A DNA stretch of 64,000 nt from Kluyvera cryocrescens NBRC 102467 (GTDB taxonomy: Bacteria > Pseudomonadota > Gammaproteobacteria > Enterobacterales > Enterobacteriaceae), in the NCBI RefSeq assembly GCF_001571285.1, contig NZ_BCTM01000021.1:35345-99344 (forward strand), in the 5' to 3' direction. The stretch's first letter is position 1. Every line of letters begins with the position of its first letter. Of the stretch, positions 59,403 to 64,000 are shown in pieces. The translations under genes and the position numbers were made by a program. The notes under the pieces are model-generated. The model was not told where the DNA came from. It did no database searches and saw only the letters and a program-made list of their open reading frames with translations.

Positions 59403-59681
59403 ATGGAACAGAAAGGAATGCTGGTATCAATCACAGCAGATACCAGCCGGATTGAAAGAAAACTCAATACGTTACTTGAAATGTTTCCCGAGCATATCTC
59501 TGATGAGTTCCTCAGCATGCTCACGGGCTTGTCGGGTAATATCATCTTTGCTGATAGTTTGCCCGCAGTTGGTACATGTGGTGCCTTCGATATCATCTAC
59601 TCCCTTGATTTCGACTCCGCTGCGTACGATGAGATCGTGGCCGCAGCCAGGGCATTTGAAGGGAACATTACTCATCAATAA
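59403..59681 (+). CDS. Possible ORF antisense to the zinc-ribbon gene
   Basis: 92 residues starting MEQKGMLVSITADTSRIERK with a very strong TTAGGAGG ribosome site five bases upstream. From codon 24 on it lies antisense to the zinc-ribbon gene 59472-59675. The N-terminal part looks protein-like; the rest may be the shadow of the opposite gene. I keep it because of the ribosome site. Confidence 0.4.
   Translation: MEQKGMLVSITADTSRIERKLNTLLEMFPEHISDEFLSMLTGLSGNIIFADSLPAVGTCGAFDIIYSLDFDSAAYDEIVAAARAFEGNITHQ
59472..59675 (-). CDS. Zinc-ribbon prophage protein
   Basis: 67 residues from the ATG at 59675, with AAGGAG six bases upstream. Two knuckles, KCPGCGHDL and CTNCGQTI, are spaced as a zinc ribbon, then a helical tail (QAREHAEELIRDMLGKHF). 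It lies upstream of the YjcQ-like gene on the same strand, so the two likely form an operon. Similar pairs occur in enteric prophages; role unknown. Confidence 0.8.
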   Translation of the reverse strand: MSNVPFKCPGCGHDLIVRSGVEIKGVDDIEGTTCTNCGQTISKDDITRQAREHAEELIRDMLGKHFK

Positions 59682-59760
59682 CTCCTTGTCTGATGTGGTT
59701 TCATTTGGCGATCTAACGATATCAGACAGGATGGAACTCTGTCATTGGTAGAACCTATAC

Positions 59761-59786
59761 AGCCTCGCTAACGCGGGGCTTTTTGT
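59761..59786 (+). terminator. Terminator before the second holin leader
   Basis: AGCCTCGC/GCGGGGCT stem with a TAAC loop and one wobble pair, then TTTTGTTTT. Same place relative to the holin leader as the terminator at 58639. Confidence 0.75.
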
Positions 59787-59798
59787 TTTCACACTAAC

Positions 59799-59894
59799 GG
59801 GAATCACTTCCTACTTTCATTTTTACATAAAAGCCAGTAGGCATGATTTCTTCCCGTCACACACAGCGCCATCCGAATAATCGGAGGTGAGGTT
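59799..59894 (+). repeat. Holin leader, copy B
   Basis: CGGGAATCACTTCCTACTTT, a TTTTTACATAAAAGCC block and GGAGGTGAGGTT before the holin ATG; the partner of copy A at 58675-58769. Confidence 0.65.
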
Positions 59895-60161
59895 ATGAAA
59901 AGAATGAGCACCATTTACAGCAGACTTTCATACGGTACAGGCACCACGCTTGCTGGATGCGGTGTCTCGGCAAAGGCGTACGCCGATACAACAAAACTTG
60001 GAGCGTGGATGTTGGCCGACAGAATTGCGGGGTTAAGCCTGAGCGACTGGGCAATTATTGTCGGTATTGCCTGCACCGTCATCACCTGCGGCGTTAACTG
60101 GTATTACCGTCGTAAAGAACGGGAGGATCGGTTAAATGCCCGTCAACAAAACGAAGCTTAG
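59895..60161 (+). CDS. Phage holin
   Basis: 88 residues with GGAGGTGAGG upstream. Two hydrophobic segments: one weak near residues 12-30 (GTTLAGCGVSAKAYA) and one clear at about 50-70 (WAIIVGIACTVITCGVNWYY), then a charged tail [14 protein letters not shown]. This fits a class II pinholin-like S protein that triggers release of a SAR endolysin. The next gene overlaps its end by 26 bases. Confidence 0.8.
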   Translation: MKRMSTIYSRLSYGTGTTLAGCGVSAKAYADTTKLGAWMLADRIAGLSLSDWAIIVGIACTVITCGVNWYYRRKEREDRLNARQQNEA

Positions 60162-60675
60162 TGCGGCGATGCTAGCGCTGCTGGCATCCGGTGCAACAGC
60201 GCCATTTCTATTTGACCAGTTCATCAGCGAGAAAGAAGGTAATGCCCTGGTGGCCGTTGTCGATCCCGGTGGAATCTGGTCGCTATGCCACGGCGTCACC
60301 GTAATCGACGGTAAGCGAGTCGTGAAAGGCCAAACCGCCACAGAAGCGCAATGTGAGAAGGTTAACGCTATTGAGCGTAACAACGCGCTGGCGTGGGTTG
60401 ACCGCAATATCAAGGTACCGCTGACTGAACCGCAGAAGGTCGGCATTGCGTCGTTCTGCCCTTACAACATCGGGCCGGGTAAATGCTACCCATCAACCTT
60501 CTATAGCCGCATGAACGCCGGTGACACGAAGGGGGCTTGCGAAGCCATTCGTTGGTGGATTAAAGACGGTGGCCGCGATTGCCGCCTGACCAAAGGCCAG
60601 AAGAATGGCTGCTATGGTCAGGTGGAACGGCGGGACCAGGAAAGCGCGCTGACGTGCTGGGGGATAGACCAGTGA
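60136..60675 (+). CDS. SAR endolysin (lysozyme, glycoside hydrolase 24)
   Basis: 179 residues. The N-terminal segment [19 protein letters not shown] (about 8-26) is a weakly hydrophobic, Ala/Gly-rich signal-anchor-release domain. Active site: Glu34 in EKEGN, Asp43 in VVDPGG; the third catalytic position, usually Thr, is Ser49 in GIWSLCHG, next to the Cys51 that regulates P21-type SAR lysozymes. Degrades peptidoglycan after the holin depolarises the membrane. Confidence 0.9.
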   Translation: MPVNKTKLSAAMLALLASGATAPFLFDQFISEKEGNALVAVVDPGGIWSLCHGVTVIDGKRVVKGQTATEAQCEKVNAIERNNALAWVDRNIKVPLTEPQKVGIASFCPYNIGPGKCYPSTFYSRMNAGDTKGACEAIRWWIKDGGRDCRLTKGQKNGCYGQVERRDQESALTCWGIDQ

Positions 60676-61190
60676 AAGCAGGCGTAGTATGCATCATCGT
60701 GATTGTCTCTCTGGCTGGTGCGTTTCTCGCTGGTAGTCAGTGGACGAATCACAGTTGGAAAACAAAGTGGGCCGAACGGGATAGCGCTGATTCATCAAAG
60801 GTGGCGAATGCGCAGACGGCAGCCCGAATGATTGAACAAGGGCGGGCTATCGCCCGTGATGAGGCTGTTAAAGATGCTCAAGCTAAAGCAGCGAGCGCTG
60901 CCGTTACTTCTGCTGGCCTGGCTACCACTGTTAACCAGCTGCAACAGCAAGCAAGAAAGCTCGCTACCCGCCTGGACGCCGCAAAGCACACCGCAGGTCT
61001 TGCCGCTGCCGTCAGAAGCAAAACAGCCGGAGCCGACGCCGCAATGCTCGCCGACATGCTCGGAAGTCTTGCAGAAGAAGCTCGATATTATGCTGGACGA
61101 GCTGACGAAAGCTACCGGGCAGGAATGACGTGTGAGCGGATTTACGAATCAGTGAGCTCCTCGAGCAACGATTCCATAGCCATACGATAG
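60672..61190 (+). CDS. Rz inner-membrane spanin
   Basis: 172 residues starting at the GTG of a GTGA overlap with the endolysin stop; GGGGG nine bases upstream. N-terminal membrane anchor [17 protein letters not shown], then a long alanine-rich periplasmic coiled coil and a C-terminal part with C and Y residues. Joins Rz1 to fuse the inner and outer membranes at the end of lysis. A longer upstream frame inside the lysozyme is rejected. Confidence 0.87.
   Translation: MKAGVVCIIVIVSLAGAFLAGSQWTNHSWKTKWAERDSADSSKVANAQTAARMIEQGRAIARDEAVKDAQAKAASAAVTSAGLATTVNQLQQQARKLATRLDAAKHTAGLAAAVRSKTAGADAAMLADMLGSLAEEARYYAGRADESYRAGMTCERIYESVSSSSNDSIAIR
60874..61128 (+). CDS. Rz1 outer-membrane lipoprotein spanin (nested in Rz)
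   Basis: 84 residues in the +1 frame inside Rz, the classic nested arrangement. Signal [18 protein letters not shown] ends in the lipobox LTSC (Cys23), followed by a proline-rich stretch ([17 protein letters not shown]). GAGG nine bases upstream supports this ATG; one five codons earlier is possible. Confidence 0.85.
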   Translation: MLKLKQRALPLLLLAWLPLLTSCNSKQESSLPAWTPQSTPQVLPLPSEAKQPEPTPQCSPTCSEVLQKKLDIMLDELTKATGQE

Positions 61191-61273
61191 TTGTCACATA
61201 GTCTATTGATGGAACTTGATTGTTCAGCTCAACTCGAATCATATTGCGATTTTGAATAAGTCGGGAAGCGAAT

Positions 61274-61546
61274 ATGACTCATAAACTGGATGCTCTGGAC
61301 AGATGGCTGAACGTTGATACCTGGTGCTCTGGGCATCCGTCAGATGATGCGCGGTTCTTCAAAGCCGTCTACGCAGTATTGCTGGCTAATAAAGGTGTTT
61401 ACATTGATGCTGAAGAAGTCGGGAATTACATAGAAGCGCGTTACAAAGGAAGGTTGGCAGATGAGTTTCTATTTGTGGAGTCTCAAAGGGCAGTGATTCG
61501 ATTCGAAACAATACGCTCTTTTTGCATCGCAAACAAAATTGCGTAG
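61274..61546 (+). CDS. Prophage hypothetical protein
   Basis: 90 residues, MTHKLDALDRWLNVDTWCSG; GGGAAG is 6-10 bases upstream. Mostly helical with no membrane segment or metal motif. Placed between the lysis cassette and the HNH gene, where lambdoid phages carry small accessory genes. I do not recognise the family. Confidence 0.7.
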   Translation: MTHKLDALDRWLNVDTWCSGHPSDDARFFKAVYAVLLANKGVYIDAEEVGNYIEARYKGRLADEFLFVESQRAVIRFETIRSFCIANKIA

Positions 61547-61598
61547 CAAAGCCTCATTAAATGTAATGAGTTTCCTTACTGTTTTTATTGCCATCACA

Positions 61599-61623
61599 AA
61601 GGCCACCTACGGGTGGCTTTTTT
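61599..61623 (+). terminator. Rho-independent terminator before the HNH gene
   Basis: GCCACC/GGTGGC stem with a TACG loop and six T, flanked by A on the left. In an active phage late transcripts would be antiterminated through it. Confidence 0.78.
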
Positions 61624-61650
61624 AATGGCTTGAACCCTAGGAGCAGAGTC

Positions 61651-62874
61651 ATGGTAAAACCGGTGAAAAGTAATAGCGATCCACGTATCTATGGCAGTAA
61701 GTGGGATAGGGGGCGACAGTCTTTCCTGCGAGCTCACCCGCTGTGCGTTATGTGCCAGGAGCAGGGAAAGGTCGCCGCTGCAACGGTGGTGGATCATATC
61801 ATCCCGCACAAGTTAAAAGAGGCGCTGCGGTCGGGAGGCAAGGACGCGTTATCAAAAGCCCAGAAGCTATTCTGGGACCAGAAGAACTGGCAAGGCTTAT
61901 GTAAGCCTCACCACGATTCAACGAAGCAGCGCATGGAAAAGAGAGGGATTGCGGACCTGTACGCTGACGTTGCTGCAGGTAACCGCCCGACAACTGATGA
62001 AGCAACATGGCAGGCCGACCCGACAAAGCGTAACTGCTACGTTCTGAACTCCGCGCCGGGCAAGATGCGTTTGCCTGACCGTAACGGCGTTCAACCGGGG
62101 AGTATCAAAGCACCGGTAATGCGCGGTGATGGTGGAACGCTGACAGCTGGGAGTGTGCAGAAAGGTGGTGTGCCTAACATTGCTGGTCGCATTGCTGGGT
62201 GGACAGACAGAACTGGTGCTATTTGGTCTACTGCACAATTAACACCCCCATTTAAACTATTACCGCGTGGCGACGGCGGGTATCCACAATATAACTATGG
62301 CGTCTCAGACACTGGGTCAAATGGGCTAGATAGGCAACTGGGTATAGATTTATCAACAAGCAGTGATGCTTATGTCCCCGGGCTAACCGAGGTTCGCGCA
62401 AACTCCATTGTCGGTTGCTTCGTTATCTGCTACGCCGGTCGCGCACAGAATGCTGGTTCATTCGATGCAATGACTCTTTCCGCGCGCATGGAGTCAATAA
62501 ATAGCGATCTACAGGCGAAGAATATCGCGACCAATGCGCGGATTGATTACGCATTGCTGTCACCAACTACGCAAATTTCCGTGGGTCAACGGCTTATTTT
62601 AGCTAACCCATTCGGCATCAACACGCCGGTAATTGTGCAGGCAGAGTTATTATCATCTACCGGACTCTGGTTTAATACTGGATGGGCATATAATCCAAGC
62701 ACCAATGGCTCTTATGGTACAAGTGCATCGTATTCTCAGGGAGAAGGAATTGTTGTCCAAGCTGGTTCAGCTAAGTTGAATACTGCTGGTACAAACTCTG
62801 GCGGTGGTGGTGGCCCTGCAGCAGAACTAACAACTGGCACTTATCGAGTCTATGTGTGGAAGGTAACAGCATGA
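61651..62874 (+). CDS. Chimeric ORF: HNH endonuclease fused to tail-fibre C-terminus
   Basis: 407 residues; AGGAG seven bases before the ATG. Residues 1 to about 99 are a phage HNH endonuclease: CVMCQEQG (Cys32, Cys35), VVDHIIPH (Asp48-His49), KNWQGLCKPHH (Asn79, Cys84, His87/88). From about residue 100 it becomes a tail-fibre sequence: DLYADVAAGNRPTTDEATWQ, LPDRNGVQPGSIKAPVMRGD, and a glycine-rich, beta-rich end TTGTYRVYVWKV. The HNH gene normally starts the packaging module and the fibre ends the tail module, so the whole terminase-capsid-tail region was lost near 61,945-61,955, in frame. Confidence 0.87.
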   Translation: MVKPVKSNSDPRIYGSKWDRGRQSFLRAHPLCVMCQEQGKVAAATVVDHIIPHKLKEALRSGGKDALSKAQKLFWDQKNWQGLCKPHHDSTKQRMEKRGIADLYADVAAGNRPTTDEATWQADPTKRNCYVLNSAPGKMRLPDRNGVQPGSIKAPVMRGDGGTLTAGSVQKGGVPNIAGRIAGWTDRTGAIWSTAQLTPPFKLLPRGDGGYPQYNYGVSDTGSNGLDRQLGIDLSTSSDAYVPGLTEVRANSIVGCFVICYAGRAQNAGSFDAMTLSARMESINSDLQAKNIATNARIDYALLSPTTQISVGQRLILANPFGINTPVIVQAELLSSTGLWFNTGWAYNPSTNGSYGTSASYSQGEGIVVQAGSAKLNTAGTNSGGGGGPAAELTTGTYRVYVWKVTA

Positions 62875-63257
62875 TTATTTATGTCTGGAAAGGCGATTCT
62901 CGCTCATATGGTTCCTCCCCTGATGTGTGGGGAGGGAATGTACTACCTGTAGCGGTCCCTGATAACTTCAGCGGAGGGAATAAAACCTATAATCCGGAAA
63001 CTGGAGAATGGATCATAGACCCGCCATATGCACGAACTCATGAAGATGACGTTCGTGATGCAGAGACATGCCGTCGTAATATGAAAGCAGAAGCTGAGAA
63101 GACAATGTCTGGCTGGATTCTAGATCTGAGTCTGGGGTTGATTAGCGACGAGGATAAGCAAAAGCTAATCGCCTGGCGGTTGTATGTGAAAGCGCTGGAT
63201 GCGCTGGAACTGGACGCTGCGCCGGATATTGAGTGGCCACCGCGTCCGGAAAATTAA
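62871..63257 (+). CDS. Tail-fibre assembly-type protein
   Basis: 128 residues from the ATG of an ATGA overlap. N-terminal beta-rich IIYVWKGD and YNPETGEWIIDPP, then helices and a typical C-terminal LIAWRLYVKALDALELD...WPPRPEN, as in Tfa-like fibre-assembly chaperones. It accompanies the fibre end of the chimeric gene and so belongs to the right end of the tail module. Confidence 0.83.
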   Translation: MIIYVWKGDSRSYGSSPDVWGGNVLPVAVPDNFSGGNKTYNPETGEWIIDPPYARTHEDDVRDAETCRRNMKAEAEKTMSGWILDLSLGLISDEDKQKLIAWRLYVKALDALELDAAPDIEWPPRPEN

Positions 63258-63460
63258 CGCCACAGCGCTTTACTCTGCCGAACCGCCATCATAATGGCTT
63301 TCCCCATGCTTTCGCACTGAGGGAAACCAGGTCACCTCCAACGCCAATACGCTAAATCGGTATAGTAGAAAAGTAATACTTGAGGCACTGGCGGAACGTA
63401 AATCTGAAAGCGACCCGCCATTTGACATAGGGGTGAAATGTAACTCATTGATGTAATATA

Positions 63461-63498
63461 TGTTATATGTTATATGTTATATGTTATATGTTATATGT
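63461..63498 (+). repeat. Heptamer tandem repeat (TGTTATA)5
   Basis: Five exact 7-bp copies (63461-63495) plus a partial TGT, preceded by one imperfect copy. It lies 39 bases upstream of the recombinase-like gene, in its likely promoter region. Such repeats gain or lose units by slippage. Confidence 0.9.
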
Positions 63499-63536
63499 CA
63501 TTGCGAATTTAGAATGAAAAAGTAACAGTCTGAAAA

Positions 63537-63935
63537 ATGAGCCAATTCACCACCAAAGAAATCGCGCTAATATCTTATAAGCTAAAAGATATCAGTGATA
63601 CATGGTCAGATTTATGGGTTTTTCTTTACCTCGTGCCACTTAGTGTTGGCCAGGTTATCAATCTCAAGCATAGAAACTTTGACGGAAAATATCTGAATCT
63701 CGAAAAGGGGGCGAGATTTAAAAGTGTTCAGTTAGAGGCTCCTCCTCTGATCTGCGAACTCATACAGAGGCGCAAAGAAAAATATCCCGATGATATCTAT
63801 ATTTTTCAGAGTCATTCTAACAGGGTCAAATTTCAGGGTAAGCCTGTAACCGTTATTGCGTTCAACCAGGCATTGAAAATTGCATCCAAAGGTATCACGG
63901 AACAAATAGTGAGCAGCAAAAGCGCTCGACTATAG
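63537..63935 (+). CDS. Truncated, degenerate tyrosine-recombinase-like protein
   Basis: 132 residues. VFLYLVPLSVGQVINLKHRNFDG aligns with the Arg-I region of phage integrases, but the catalytic Arg is not there. PPLICELIQRRKEKYPDDIYIF matches the region before box II. The frame stops (SSKSARL) before any HxxR or Tyr, so no active site exists. Likely a decayed small integrase-like gene of the tail-end region, or its truncation by the prophage right-end deletion. Confidence 0.65.
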   Translation: MSQFTTKEIALISYKLKDISDTWSDLWVFLYLVPLSVGQVINLKHRNFDGKYLNLEKGARFKSVQLEAPPLICELIQRRKEKYPDDIYIFQSHSNRVKFQGKPVTVIAFNQALKIASKGITEQIVSSKSARL

Positions 63936-63969
63936 ATCTAGATGCTACTGGAAGGTGAGCGCCTAATTG

Positions 63970-63978
63970 TTGGTATAT
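63970..63978 (+). repeat. TTGGTATAT copy near the right end
   Basis: Identical to the nine-base unit at 52812 and 52825. If the left copies are integrase arm sites, this could belong to the other arm, which predicts attR a little beyond the window. Confidence 0.35.
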
Positions 63979-64000
63979 TATCTGGGGGAAAGTGGCTAAG

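Noticed and set aside
63461..63498. CRISPR-like array
   Set aside because: The unit is only 7 bp with no spacers; a simple tandem repeat.
52750..64000. An intact inducible prophage
   Set aside because: No repressor, Q, terminase, capsid or tail genes, and int is reduced to its last ~36 codons.

Overview
This window is a chromosomal segment of an enterobacterium (Enterobacteriaceae). Gene order matches the lpxK-to-serT interval of Escherichia coli, and almost every core protein has the family's usual length. Several traits point away from E. coli and Salmonella: there is no fimbrial cluster between pepN and pyrD, only ssuE of the ssu operon is there, a peptide-binding protein lies between yccA and serT, and the OmpF porin has loops of the Enterobacter/Klebsiella type. 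I infer a member of the Enterobacter/Lelliottia/Kosakonia group; the species cannot be fixed from this window.

Bases 1-52,750 are core chromosome. In order they hold the lpxK end, ycaQ, ycaR-kdsB (Kdo activation), ycbJ, elyC, cmoM-mukF-mukE-mukB (tRNA modification and the MukBEF condensin in one overlapping operon), ldtD and mepK (making and cutting 3-3 peptidoglycan crosslinks), gloC, aspC, ompF, asnS, pncB, pepN, ssuE, pyrD, zapC, ycbX, rlmKL, uup, pqiABC (lipid-transport MCE system), rmf, fabA, lonH, matP, ompA, sulA, sxy, yccS, yccF, helD, mgsA, yccU, hspQ, rlmI, yccX, tusE, yccA, an oppA-like gene and tRNA-Ser(UGA) serT. Regulatory sites that can be read directly include a LexA box at sulA, a NadR box at pncB, a PurR-like box and start-switch hairpin at pyrD, FabR/FadR sites at fabA, and the ompF and ompA promoters and leaders.

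From 52,750 to the end of the window lies a small, heavily deleted lambdoid prophage attached at the 3' end of serT. Its leftward (minus-strand) arm holds a RecE/ExoVIII-like gene fused in frame to the last ~36 residues of a tyrosine integrase, a cysteine-free Rrf2-type regulator and two tiny ORFs. The rightward arm holds a replication gene lacking its N-terminus (YdaU/DUF1376-like), a dnaC-like loader, three or four small early genes, a decayed holin, two minus-strand accessory genes, a full lysis cassette (holin, SAR endolysin, Rz, Rz1), a phage hypothetical gene, an HNH endonuclease fused in frame to a tail-fibre C-terminus, a fibre-assembly gene and a truncated recombinase-like gene. No CI/Cro/CII, Q, terminase, capsid or tail-tube genes are present, so the element is cryptic.

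The most unusual signals are the two in-frame gene fusions that mark large deletions, a 16-bp sequence that overlaps the start codon of three prophage ORFs, a duplicated holin leader that brackets the two accessory genes, and TTGGTATAT repeats at both ends of the element that look like integrase arm sites.
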